Positions 15,616 to 23,749 of a DNA stretch of 33,355 nucleotides are shown here, piece by piece. The stretch comes from Chloroflexota bacterium (GTDB taxonomy: Bacteria > Chloroflexota > Anaerolineae > Aggregatilineales > Phototrophicaceae). The number at the start of each line of letters is the position of its first letter. Within the stretch, counting starts at the first letter, position 1. The position numbers were made by a program, and so were the translations under genes. Location of the stretch: assembly GCA_028875245.1 (NCBI GenBank), contig JAPPEU010000052.1:1-33355 (forward strand), written 5' to 3'. Below the pieces are notes generated by a model. That model did not search any database and was not told the DNA's origin. It saw nothing but the letters and a program-made list of their open reading frames with translations.

Positions 15616-17307
15616 TCAACCCGAGGGCGAGCAATCCATCTCCCGCCAGGTGATTCGACAGCGCTGATTCAGCGGCACATTGCTGTACTCGTGAAACTCG
15701 CCATTGAGCCAGCTGACGATGACGCGCGTGATTTCCGCATCGCCCAGGCCGAAATGCAATACCAGTTCGTTGCCGGCGCCCAGGCTTGAGCCCGACTTCA
15801 ACTCCCGCGTCTGCGACAGGCCGTCATCGGTGACAACCCGCACCCGCGCGCCAATAGCGTCACGGTCAAGCGGCCCGCCCCCTTCAAGCTCGAAGGCGAC
15901 CCAGTTATTGGTCTTGCCGGCGTAGGAAGAGTTGCGGAAGAGGGCATGGCCCTCGTTCCACCAGGTCAGGGCGAAGTCGACGCGGCCGTCCCGGTCATAA
16001 TCGGCGGTGCTGAAGCCCATAGTCGCCTTGCTTTCAGCGCTGAAAAGATTTTGGTCGATCGCGCGGAAGCTGCCATCGCGCTCGTTGTGATAGAGCATAT
16101 CGGGATAGGAGAAGTGCAAACCGCCCGAGGTGTATTCGGGTGGCATGCTGTAGAGCTCGTCCGGCGTCTCCGGCCAAACGGCGCGGGCGTTGGAAACGGC
16201 TGTGATGCCGGTGGCGGCCAGGTATAGATCCAGCCAGCCGTCATTGTCGTAGTCGAGGAATGCCGTGCCCCAGCCGACCGATGTGCCAGTGCGATAAGCG
16301 ACGCCGGCCTTGTCGCTGCTGTCATCGAAGGCGCCGTCGCCTTGATTCTCCAGCAGAACCATGGCGCCAACCATGTTGGAAACGTACAGGTCCAGGTCGC
16401 CATCGTTGTCATAATCCCCGGTCGCCAAGCCCATGCCATGCACGACGGAATCGGCGCCGGCGAGCGCGGAGACATCTTCAAAGCACCAACCGCCGCAGCC
16501 CGGCCCATCGTTGCGCCACAACCGGTTGCCGACCGCGTTGATCACCTTGTCGTTCACCACGTACAAATCAAGATCGCGATCATCGTCATAATCCAGCCAG
16601 CTGACAGCGAAGCCGGCGCCTAACAAAGGCTTGAAATCCAAAAGGCCGGTGACATCCGTAAAGCTGCCATCGCCATTGTTGTGATACAAGGCATCGCGGC
16701 TGCGGGAAAAATCCAGGAGTTCGCACTCCGGGTAGCATGACCAGTTCGTCACATAGAGATCGAGATGGCCGTCTTCATCGTAATCGCCCCAGGCGGCTGA
16801 CGTGCCTTTGCCGTTATCGCCCAGGCCAGCCGCCAAGGTCACATCGGCGAAACCGGCGCCCGCGAGATTGCGAAAGAGCTTGTTGGGGCCCATGTTCAGC
16901 ACATAAAGATCGCGCCAGCCATCGTTGTCATAATCGGCCCAGACCGCGCCGCCGCTCGGAATCCCGGGGGTGACGAGCTGCCCGGAGTAATCTGAAACGG
17001 TGAAACTGCCATCGCCATTGTTTCGGTAGAGGACGTTGGGATCAAGGTTGCCGGTGACATAGAGATCGACCCAGCCGTCCTTGTCATAATCAGCCCAGGC
17101 CGAGCCGGCCGCCATGTAGCCGTCGTCATAAGGAACCGGCACATCTTCGTACCAGATGCCGCGATGCGTCGCCTGAATGCCGGCCTGCGCGCTGACATCG
17201 CGGAAGAGGGTCGTGTCATCAAAGGCGTGGCAGAGCTGCGCGCCCAGCAGAATGATGACCGGGAGCACACTAAACTTGAGCGCGATGCAGCTAGCCCGCC
17301 CGCTCAT
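15616..17307 (-). CDS. Secreted FG-GAP/VCBS-repeat protein with C-terminal ASPIC/UnbV domain (CRTAC1-like)
   Basis: 563 residues. A signal peptide (hydrophobic core about residues 12-26, ending CHA) leads into a beta-propeller with at least seven calcium-binding DxDxDG-type motifs. Examples are DYDKDGWVDLYV, DYDNDGWRDLYV, DYDEDGHLDLYV, DYDNDGDLDLYV and DYDRDGRVDF, spaced about 50-70 residues apart. The last ~75 residues match the ASPIC/UnbV module (GARVRVVTDDG, LGAGNELVLHFGLG, VSWLNGE). Such proteins are extracellular and thought to mediate binding; the partner is unknown. ATG 17307 overlaps the end of the upstream ABC ATPase gene by 17 bp, suggesting coupling; an alternative TTG start lies at 17325. 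Part of the minus-strand string 20471-13403. Confidence 0.9.
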   Translation of the reverse strand: MSGRASCIALKFSVLPVIILLGAQLCHAFDDTTLFRDVSAQAGIQATHRGIWYEDVPVPYDDGYMAAGSAWADYDKDGWVDLYVTGNLDPNVLYRNNGDGSFTVSDYSGQLVTPGIPSGGAVWADYDNDGWRDLYVLNMGPNKLFRNLAGAGFADVTLAAGLGDNGKGTSAAWGDYDEDGHLDLYVTNWSCYPECELLDFSRSRDALYHNNGDGSFTDVTGLLDFKPLLGAGFAVSWLDYDDDRDLDLYVVNDKVINAVGNRLWRNDGPGCGGWCFEDVSALAGADSVVHGMGLATGDYDNDGDLDLYVSNMVGAMVLLENQGDGAFDDSSDKAGVAYRTGTSVGWGTAFLDYDNDGWLDLYLAATGITAVSNARAVWPETPDELYSMPPEYTSGGLHFSYPDMLYHNERDGSFRAIDQNLFSAESKATMGFSTADYDRDGRVDFALTWWNEGHALFRNSSYAGKTNNWVAFELEGGGPLDRDAIGARVRVVTDDGLSQTRELKSGSSLGAGNELVLHFGLGDAEITRVIVSWLNGEFHEYSNVPLNQRCRITWREMDCSPSG

Positions 17308-17977
17308 TGATCTGACCGTCGACAAGATCTATGACGCGATCGGCATAGTCATCGGCGATGGGGTCGTGGCTGGAGAGCAAGATGGATAAGCCTGTGCGGC
17401 GCACAAAGTCTTGCAGGACGGACAGCACGTCGTGAGTCGTTTCGCTATCCAGCTCGCTGGTCGGCTCATCCGCCAGGATCAAATCCGGCTCGGTGACCAA
17501 AGCGCGGGCGATGGCGATGCGCTGCTGCTGCCCGCCGGACATCTCATAAGGCCGGTGGTCGAAATAATCCCGCAGGCCAACCCGCTCGAGTGTATCGAAG
17601 ATGCGGCGGGGCCGGTCGCGGCGCGGCACATTGCCCAGGCGCGCCATCACATCCAGGTTCTCATAGGCGGAAAAGCTATGCAGCAAGCCCATCTGTTGGA
17701 AGACGAAGCCGATGCTTTCGCGCCGCCAGCGCGTGCGCTCCACCTCTTCCATGGCGGCAATGTCCGTGCCTTGAATGAGAATTGCGCCGCTGGTCGGGTT
17801 GTCGAGGCCGCCAAGGCAATTCAACAGCGTGGTTTTGCCGCTGCCTGAACGCCCGCGCAAGGCGACAAATTGCCCGCGCTCGACCTCAAATGAGACGTTT
17901 CGCAGCGCGTACACATCGCCGGAATCCGACGGGTAGACGCGCCCGACATCTCTTGCGGCTATTGCTTTATCGGTCAT
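17291..17977 (-). CDS. ABC transporter ATP-binding protein, LolD/MacB type
   Basis: 228 residues, one nucleotide-binding domain. Walker [10 protein letters not shown] is at 42-50, Q-loop FVFQQMG around 91-97, signature MSGGQQQR at 146-153, Walker [13 protein letters not shown] with Asp170-Glu171, and switch His204. The length and SELD-type Walker B fit ATPases that drive FtsX/MacB-fold permeases (lipoprotein release, efflux, mechanotransmission), but no such permease is encoded beside it. GGAGG precedes the ATG at 17977. It follows the AbrB-fused ATPase by 42 bp and overlaps the FG-GAP gene, so these three are probably one transcript. Confidence 0.93.
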   Translation of the reverse strand: MTDKAIAARDVGRVYPSDSGDVYALRNVSFEVERGQFVALRGRSGSGKTTLLNCLGGLDNPTSGAILIQGTDIAAMEEVERTRWRRESIGFVFQQMGLLHSFSAYENLDVMARLGNVPRRDRPRRIFDTLERVGLRDYFDHRPYEMSGGQQQRIAIARALVTEPDLILADEPTSELDSETTHDVLSVLQDFVRRTGLSILLSSHDPIADDYADRVIDLVDGQINERAG

Positions 17978-18019
17978 GTATTCCTCCGCTGGGCGGGCGT
18001 ATGCGAGGCAAAAGCAGCT

Positions 18020-19021
18020 TCACTTCTTCCTCCGGAAGCGGCTGATGAGGCCGTCCCGCGTGCCGTTCTCGCCTGTGGGAATTTCACGTTCAAGCTGGAT
18101 TTCGCCTTGCGATGAGGTCTCGTCCAGGTTTTTGGCCGGTCGGATGACGATGCTGTCTTCGCTGACTTCCATTTCGACGCGGTTGTCGAAGCCCAGCTGC
18201 TCACGATATTGCTTCGGGATCTGCAGGCGGCCGGCCGAATCCAGCACGATGAGTTCTTCAAACTGTTCATCCCAGCGTTCGCTGTGTTCGGCGCTCCGCT
18301 TCTCCGCATTCGGCGAGCGCCGCTTGACCGTTTCGCTGGCCAGCTTGCCATCGCGGATGGCGACCACGCGGCCGACATGTTCTTTGACGTCAGGATCATG
18401 GCTGACGATGCAGATTGTCAAACCCAGGTCGCGGTTCAGCTTCTTGAAGAGCGTGTAAACCTGATCGGAGGTGGTGGAATCGAGTTCGCCTGTGGGTTCA
18501 TCCGCCAGGAGCAGCTTTGGCCCGTTGGCCAAGGCGACGGCGATGGCGACGCGCTGCTGCTCGCCGCCGGAGAGTTGGATGGGATTGTGGTCGTAGCGAT
18601 CGGAGAGATCGACCAGGTCCATCAATTCGCGCGCTCGTTTATCGATCTGCCGCCCGGCGCCGCCCGCCAGCGTCATCGGCAGCTTGATGTTGTCCAGCGC
18701 GGACAGATAGGGGATGAGGTTGCGGCTGCCCTGCTGCCAGACGAAGCCGACTTCAACCTGGCGATAGGTGGTCAAATCGCGGGTGCTAAGCTTGAGCAGG
18801 TTCTTGCCGTCAATGATTACCTGGCCGGCGGAGGGGCGGGTCAAGCCGCCCAGCACATTCATCAGCGTTGTTTTGCCGCTGCCGCTGGCGCCGACTACGC
18901 CGACCAGTTCGCCTTGCTTGACGGTCAGGTCAAGCCCTTGCAGCGCCATGACCTCGATATCGGCGACCTTGAAGATCTTGTACAGGTCATCGCAGATGAG
19001 GAAGGCGCCGTTTGTTGCCAT
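18020..19021 (-). CDS. ABC ATPase fused to a C-terminal AbrB/SpoVT-type domain
   Basis: 333 residues. Residues 1-230 are a LolD/MacB-type ATPase: Walker [10 protein letters not shown] (44-52), WQQ Q-loop (95-97), LSGGEQQR (150-157), Walker [13 protein letters not shown] with Asp174-Glu175, and His208. After a charged linker (about 231-253), residues 254-298 look like an AbrB/MazE/SpoVT swapped-hairpin: [19 protein letters not shown], then a hydrophobic/acidic strand ending IVIRPAK. A basic tail follows. AbrB domains normally bind DNA or dimerise. On an ATPase it could force dimer formation with a partner or report transporter state to DNA; this is speculation. GGGAGA supports start 19021. A second ATPase follows at 42 bp. 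No permease nearby. Confidence 0.88.
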   Translation of the reverse strand: MATNGAFLICDDLYKIFKVADIEVMALQGLDLTVKQGELVGVVGASGSGKTTLMNVLGGLTRPSAGQVIIDGKNLLKLSTRDLTTYRQVEVGFVWQQGSRNLIPYLSALDNIKLPMTLAGGAGRQIDKRARELMDLVDLSDRYDHNPIQLSGGEQQRVAIAVALANGPKLLLADEPTGELDSTTSDQVYTLFKKLNRDLGLTICIVSHDPDVKEHVGRVVAIRDGKLASETVKRRSPNAEKRSAEHSERWDEQFEELIVLDSAGRLQIPKQYREQLGFDNRVEMEVSEDSIVIRPAKNLDETSSQGEIQLEREIPTGENGTRDGLISRFRRKK

Positions 19022-19087
19022 GTTTCGATTCTCCCGCGTGCTTCGTTATTTTTGGCAGGCTCGGCGGTTGAGTGTTGCGCCCGGGCG

Positions 19088-19113
19088 CGGGCGACTCACA
19101 GAGTCGCCCCTAC
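19088..19113. repeat. Family A palindrome, half unit
   Basis: CGGGCGACTCACAGAGTCGCCC followed by CTAC, one arm of the A unit. It lies in the 109-bp gap between the binding-protein gene and the AbrB-fused ATPase gene, so it would be transcribed if the genes share an mRNA. Confidence 0.65.
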
Positions 19114-19130
19114 GGTTTTACAATTTAGTG

Positions 19131-20471
19131 TTAGCCGGAGCGCCACTGGCCTTCCTGGATCAATGGGTTGACTTGTCTGACGATCTCGTCGCAGACGACT
19201 TGGGCGTCGCGTTCTTCGCCGATCAAGAGCAGGTCAATCTGCGCCGCCATGATGCTGGTGATCTCGCCCCAGTTGGTCAGGACAGGATCGGGCGCGACAA
19301 AGTGCCGGGCCGCGTCGAGCATGACGTGCTTGTTGGCCGGCGGCAGCGGATCGGTGACGAACCATTTTTCCTGCGCCTCGAAGGTTGTGCCTTGCAAGCC
19401 GCCTTCCTTGATGATGGTTTCCATCGCCGGGCCGTTGAAGAACTTCAACAGATTCCAGGCGCATTCCGGCGCCTCGCTCGTCTTGGGGACGACCAGCGGG
19501 AAGTAGTAGACGTAGTTGGCGCGCCCGCCGGGCCCGGCCGGGAAGTGGCCGAGGGCGATGTTGAAGTCAGCTTCGCGATAGCTGGGGAAGCTCCAACTGC
19601 CGCTGACGAACATGCCCAGGCGTCCCGTTTGCATCAGCGCGCCGGTGCCCATTTCCGCCAATGCCTCCGGCCGGGGCGCGAAGCCGTATTCCCAGCGCAG
19701 GTCGGCGAAGAATTGCAAGCCTTCGACGGCGCCCGCTTCGTTCAAGGTGCATTCGGTCGGGAAGAAGGGATCATCGACCACCTGCCCGCCGAAGACGCGC
19801 ACCCAGGTCTGCCAGTGCTTGTCCCAGCCGTTCACATCATAAGCGAAGTGAGTCGTCCGGCCATTGGCGTCGACTTTTTTCAGTTTCTCACAGGAGCTGA
19901 AAAAGTCATCAACGGTCCAGCCCTCGTCGTCCCATTGGGCGGTGGGCAGCATGGCGCCGTTCTCTTCAAACATATCCTGGTTATAGTAAATGGCGAGCGC
20001 GGCGACGTTATCGGGCACGCCGTAGATGCCGCCTTCGTGGGTGTACGCTTCGATGGCCAGGTCGGGGAATTGCGACAAATCGTAGTTGTCCGCATCAATA
20101 TAGGGTTTGAGGTCGACCAGCAGATCGCGATTGAGGAAGCCGGGCAACTCGCCGATTTCGATGATGAAGACATCGGGTGGAATGCCAGCCGCCAGACTGG
20201 TGAAGAGTTTGTCGTTGTAACCCTGGTTGGGGCCGCCCGGCACCGATGTGAAATTCAGCTTGCAATCCGGATAGGCTTCATCAAAGGGCGCCAGCGCTTT
20301 TTCGCGGATGCCGATCAAGGGCGGGCCGTCCCAGAACATGACGGTCACTTCTTGCGCGTCTTGCGCGATGACCTGGCCGACGCCGGGAATGGTGTACACG
20401 CCGGCCGCCAGCGAACTCATGCCGGCCATGCGCAGGAAGTCACGTCGGCTAAAGCTCAGTTTTTTTGACAT
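19131..20471 (-). CDS. Tat-exported ABC substrate-binding protein (family 1), no adjacent permease
   Basis: 446 residues. A twin-arginine signal SRRDFLR (residues 8-14) precedes a hydrophobic stretch ending near VIAQDA. The mature part follows the SBP_bac_1 plan: FWDGPPLIG strand, PDVFIIEIGELPGF around residue 100, YGVPDNVAALAIYYNQDMF in the hinge region and aromatic residues lining the cleft. By family it binds a carbohydrate. Unlike the protein at 8936-10234, it has no MalF/MalG genes next to it. The following ATPases are of a different transporter class. It may use permeases elsewhere. GGAGG precedes the ATG at 20471. Upstream, 20472-20938 holds repeat remnants and the leader of the next gene. 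Confidence 0.92.
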   Translation of the reverse strand: MSKKLSFSRRDFLRMAGMSSLAAGVYTIPGVGQVIAQDAQEVTVMFWDGPPLIGIREKALAPFDEAYPDCKLNFTSVPGGPNQGYNDKLFTSLAAGIPPDVFIIEIGELPGFLNRDLLVDLKPYIDADNYDLSQFPDLAIEAYTHEGGIYGVPDNVAALAIYYNQDMFEENGAMLPTAQWDDEGWTVDDFFSSCEKLKKVDANGRTTHFAYDVNGWDKHWQTWVRVFGGQVVDDPFFPTECTLNEAGAVEGLQFFADLRWEYGFAPRPEALAEMGTGALMQTGRLGMFVSGSWSFPSYREADFNIALGHFPAGPGGRANYVYYFPLVVPKTSEAPECAWNLLKFFNGPAMETIIKEGGLQGTTFEAQEKWFVTDPLPPANKHVMLDAARHFVAPDPVLTNWGEITSIMAAQIDLLLIGEERDAQVVCDEIVRQVNPLIQEGQWRSG

Positions 20472-20699
20472 TCTATCGCCTCCAAAATTCTTGTGGGATC
20501 AACAGGCACAACGCCGCGATTACCAGCGCGGTGGACTTCTCAGGCGTCGATAGCGGGCTCCTTTCCAAAATGCGTCGCTTGAATCTGGCAGTCAACAACC
20601 AAGGTCAATCGAATACCTAAAATATCGCAAGTGCGGCGTTTTGCCAATGCTGCAAACACTGGGGCGCCGTGGATTGTAAGGGTGTCATTAATTCTGTCA

Positions 20700-20812
20700 C
20701 CATAAAGACTCGAAGGACACAAAGCAATCGGCAGATTTCGCTTGATTCTCGGTGCACTCGGTGTACTCGGTGCTAGAGTATTTGCTGTTTCAACCGGAAG
20801 GGATTCATTGCC
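20700..20812. repeat. Degenerate family B / MITE-like remnant
   Basis: CACCATAAAGACTCGAAGG, then CTCGGTGCACTCGGTGTACTC and TTTCAACCGGAAGGGATTC, run in the same order as the interior and right end of the 6213-6347 element, but more decayed. The rest of the 467-bp gap 20472-20938 shows no gene. Confidence 0.5.
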
Positions 20813-20858
20813 ACAATAGACCTCTATCATGATTATCAAGCCCTTGTGTTAGAATACG

Positions 20859-20938
20859 CGCCTCAGGAATCCCGAGGCGGGCGCTTTGCCGTCGGCGGGG
20901 ATTCTCTTTGCGCAAGACGGTTAGCCGAGGATGCTCTC
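20859..20938 (+). promoter_or_regulatory. Structured leader with possible pseudoknot before the D-amino-acid oxidase gene
   Basis: CGCCTC (20859-20864) can pair with GAGGCG (20874-20879). The loop between them contains GAATCCC (20867-20873), which is exactly complementary to GGGATTC (20898-20904). CCGTC (20889-20893) and GACGG (20916-20920) are also complementary. The first two stems are compatible with an H-type pseudoknot. TAGAAT (20850-20855) could be a -10 box but would start transcription inside the first stem, so the promoter is unclear. It does not match a riboswitch I know. Confidence 0.3.
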
Positions 20939-21883
20939 ATGGCCGACATCACCGTTATTGGCAGCGGCGTATCCGGCCTGAGCTGCGCGCGCAGTTTGCA
21001 GTTCGCCGGGTACGATGTGCATATTGTCACACATGAACTGCCGCAGCATACCACCTCGATCGCCGCCGGCGCTGCTTGGTCCGGCTCGGGCCTTGATAGG
21101 AGAAGTCGAGCCTGGGCGGCGGTCACGCTGGAGCATTTTCAGCGACAAATCGAAATTGCCGGCAGCGGCGTCACGCTGCAGCGCATGCGCGAGGTCTATG
21201 GGCATAAGGTTCCCGATCCCTGGTATCGCGAGCGCCTGCCTTTTTTCCAGCGCTTGTCGAAACATGAATTGCGCCCCGGTTTGATAGACGGTTATCTGAT
21301 GGATGTGCCGATGGTCGCGCCGCCGATATATCTGGAATACCTGCGCGAGCAGTTTCAAAGCGCGGACGGGCGGATTGAGACGCGCGGGGTTGCATCCCTG
21401 GATGCAGTGGCCGACGAAGCGGCGGGGCTGCTGGTCAACTGTACGGGGGTCGGCGCCAGAGACCTGGCGCAAGACGAGCGCGTCTACCCCATTCGCGGGC
21501 AAACGCTGCTGCTGGATGCGCAAGGGATTCGCGTCGGTTACATGGACAACGAAGCGGTGGATCATATCTTCCCGCGGGCGGATGGCGTGTTGATCGGCGG
21601 CGTCAAGGACGCGGGGAATTGGAACCAGGCGCTTGATCCGGCGCTGTCGGACGATATTATCGAGCGCTGCGCGCGGATTGATAGACGCCTGGCGGATGCG
21701 GAGGTTTTGCGGGGATTCGTCGGTTTGCGCCCGGGCCGGGATGAAGTTCGCCTGGAGGCGCAAAGGCTGGCAAACGGGGCGACCGTCATTCACAATTACG
21801 GACATGGCGCGGTCGGTTATACCTTGTCCTGGGGCTGCGCGCAGGCGGTGACGGCGCTGGCGCGGGACGTTTTGAGTTCCTAA
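20939..21883 (+). CDS. D-amino-acid oxidase family FAD-dependent oxidoreductase
   Basis: 314 residues, oxidative deamination of D-amino acids to 2-oxo acids, ammonia and peroxide. The FAD-binding GSGVSG is at residues 8-13. TTSIAAGAAW (38-47) is the second FAD segment. VNCTGVGARDLAQDE (166-180) and PIRGQ follow. GLRPGRDEVRLE at 262-273 contains the Arg264 that corresponds to the carboxylate-binding Arg of eukaryotic DAAO. HNYGHGAVGYTLSWGCA near 285-301 is the C-terminal DAAO signature. D-aspartate oxidase is the main alternative. ATG 20939 follows GAGGA at good spacing; the longer frame starts at GTG 20846 inside the structured leader. It is transcribed away from the SBP gene. Downstream, a repeat separates it from the Rid gene. 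Confidence 0.88.
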   Translation: MADITVIGSGVSGLSCARSLQFAGYDVHIVTHELPQHTTSIAAGAAWSGSGLDRRSRAWAAVTLEHFQRQIEIAGSGVTLQRMREVYGHKVPDPWYRERLPFFQRLSKHELRPGLIDGYLMDVPMVAPPIYLEYLREQFQSADGRIETRGVASLDAVADEAAGLLVNCTGVGARDLAQDERVYPIRGQTLLLDAQGIRVGYMDNEAVDHIFPRADGVLIGGVKDAGNWNQALDPALSDDIIERCARIDRRLADAEVLRGFVGLRPGRDEVRLEAQRLANGATVIHNYGHGAVGYTLSWGCAQAVTALARDVLSS

Positions 21884-21965
21884 GGATCAGATCGGCCAAT
21901 GGTTGGGCAGTGAATCGAATTCAAGGGCAAATCTTTTTCAACACAGAGGAATTGATGAAACACAG

Positions 21966-22145
21966 CCGCTCGCGAATGACAACTCGGCTCACACAAAATA
22001 ATGAACTCTGCACAGCGAGAACGTGTAGGGGCGAGCAACCTGGTCGCCCGTCGCAGCTAAAGAATGCGCTTTCGGGCGACTTGATAAATCGCCCCTACAA
22101 ATTTCGCTATGATCGCAGATGGAATTTGGCAGGTTGATAAAATAA
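21966..22145 (+). repeat. 180-bp dispersed repeat, copy 2
   Basis: Gapless inverse match to 121-300 (about 8 mismatches in 180 by eye). It contains the 74-bp family A unit 22025-22098 with GTAGGGGCG and CGCCCCTAC ends. It is followed by AAGAGAACACAGAGG (family B word). It fills most of the 376-bp gap between the oxidase and Rid genes; no gene is seen in the gap. Confidence 0.85.
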
Positions 22146-22259
22146 GAGAACACAGAGGATTCCTCGATACATTTCCGCTATATATTCGGTACATATCGGT
22201 TCACTTGAATCTCCACCGAAGCGAATATTTTGCCAGTAAGTGAAAGCAGGCCGCGGAGC

Positions 22260-22658
22260 ATGGAACGACAGAAGATCTCATCGGGCACGGAATACGAGGC
22301 GATCGCCGGTTATTCGCGGGCGGTGCGCTTGGGGGACGTTGTGCATGTTTCGGGCACGACGGCCACGGATGGCGCGAACGCCGTCGTTGGCATTGGGGAC
22401 AGCGCCGCGCAGACCGATTTTATCATCCGCAAGATTGAGCGCGCGCTGCAGGAGGCGGGCGCCCAGCTCAGCGATGTGATGCGGACGCGCGTCTACCTGG
22501 CGCCGAAAGCAGATTGGGAAGCGGTGGCGCGCGTGCATGGCGAATATTTCGGCGCTATCCGCCCGGCCAACACCCTGCTTTATGTGCAGGCTTTGGTCGG
22601 CGATGATTACCTGGTCGAGATAGAAGCCGAAGCGATCGTAACTTCCGCGGCAACATGA
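22260..22658 (+). CDS. Rid (YjgF/YER057c/UK114) family protein
   Basis: 132 residues, the usual size for the trimeric Rid fold. It has VHVSGTTATDG (28-38), DVMRTRVYL (72-80), a RPANTLLYVQAL block (101-112) and LVEIEAEAI near the C-terminus with the conserved Glu pair. RidA hydrolyses reactive enamine/imine intermediates from amino-acid enzymes. Its key Arg (Arg105 in E. coli) sits after Pro-Ala, but here that position is Asn104. This suggests a non-RidA subgroup that may lack imine deaminase activity. The ATG at 22260 is preferred over TTG 22230. It overlaps the next gene by ATGA, so the two are co-translated. Confidence 0.87.
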   Translation: MERQKISSGTEYEAIAGYSRAVRLGDVVHVSGTTATDGANAVVGIGDSAAQTDFIIRKIERALQEAGAQLSDVMRTRVYLAPKADWEAVARVHGEYFGAIRPANTLLYVQALVGDDYLVEIEAEAIVTSAAT

Positions 22659-23653
22659 AATTCAGCCTGCGCTTTAATAACGACCTGCCGGTCCAGGATT
22701 ACGTTACTTATGCGAAAGCGGCGGAGGCGGCCGGTTTCGACCAGTTCTGGGTGAGCAACGATCTCTTCCTGCGCAGCGCCCCCGTGATCTTGTCGGCCAT
22801 CGCGTCCGCCACCGAGCGCATCGAAATCGGCAGCTGCATCCTCAACCCCTACACGATTCATCCGGCCGAGATCGCCATGTCCGCCGTCACCCTGGACGAG
22901 CTTTCGGGCGGGCGCTTCAACCTGGGCATTTCAAGCGGCGCCGGGGAATTCATCCGTTGGCTGGGCATGGAATACCGCTATCCGCGCACCCGGGTTCTGG
23001 AAGCGGTCAGCGCCATCAACAAGCTCACATCCAACCGGAGCGCGGCTTCACGCGGCAAGACCATGCAATGGACCGAAGAAGCCTGGCTGCGCTTCGAATC
23101 AAAACGCCGCGTGCCAATCTACCTCGGCGCCATGAGCCCAAAAATGCTGGAGGCGATCGGCGCGGTGGCTGATGGCGGCTTGCCGCTGCTCTTCCCGCCG
23201 GAGCATTACGCCAATGTGCTGCCGCATGTTCAGCGGGGGCTGGAGCGGGCGGGGCGCTCTCCCGGCGATATTGATCTGGCCGCCTGCATCTGGTGCTCGA
23301 TTTCAACTGACCAGAGGGCGGCGGAAGCTGCGCTGGCCGACAAGATCGCCTATTACGGTCATTCGATGAGCCCGCTGCTGCTGGCGCAGCTTGGGCTGGA
23401 GCAAGCGGACTTCGAACCGCTGCGGCAGGCTTATCATGTCGCCGGCGCCCCGGAGAAAGCGCGAGCTATGGTGACGCCGCAAATGCTGCGCATCGGCATC
23501 GCCGGCACAGTCGAGACCCTGCTGGAGCGCTTGGAGAGGCTGACTGCGCTTGGGGTGCGGCATATCAGCTTCGGCCCGCCGCTGGGTCCCGACATTTTGG
23601 CCGCCATTGAAGCAATTGGCCGCTACGTCATCCCGCAGTTCCCGCCAGACTGA
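22655..23653 (+). CDS. LLM-class (luciferase-like, F420- or FMN-dependent) oxidoreductase
   Basis: 332 residues, TIM-barrel oxidoreductase of the bacterial luciferase superfamily, resembling F420-dependent methylene-H4MPT reductase-like proteins. Typical segments are AKAAEAAGFDQFWVSNDLF near residues 20-38, LDELSGGRFNLGISSGAGE around 81-99, PIYLGAMSPKMLEAIGAVADG around 148-168, and RHISFGPPLGPD near the end. Whether the cofactor is F420 or FMN cannot be told by eye. The ATG overlaps the Rid gene stop (ATGA), indicating a two-gene operon and a shared pathway, perhaps in amine or heterocycle catabolism. Confidence 0.88.
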   Translation: MKFSLRFNNDLPVQDYVTYAKAAEAAGFDQFWVSNDLFLRSAPVILSAIASATERIEIGSCILNPYTIHPAEIAMSAVTLDELSGGRFNLGISSGAGEFIRWLGMEYRYPRTRVLEAVSAINKLTSNRSAASRGKTMQWTEEAWLRFESKRRVPIYLGAMSPKMLEAIGAVADGGLPLLFPPEHYANVLPHVQRGLERAGRSPGDIDLAACIWCSISTDQRAAEAALADKIAYYGHSMSPLLLAQLGLEQADFEPLRQAYHVAGAPEKARAMVTPQMLRIGIAGTVETLLERLERLTALGVRHISFGPPLGPDILAAIEAIGRYVIPQFPPD

Positions 23654-23749
23654 CTTGCGGGACTGCGTCGCGCCTGTACACTACAGCATTGAAGCTAGTG
23701 ATTGCAAATCACTGCGGCAGTGCTATCGCATGCGTGTTTGGGACGCAAG

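Noticed and set aside
18768..20468. A 566-codon plus-strand frame opposite the binding protein and the AbrB-fused ATPase
   Set aside because: Shadow of two well-supported minus genes. The length comes from the high-GC codon structure; no ribosome binding site or family motif.
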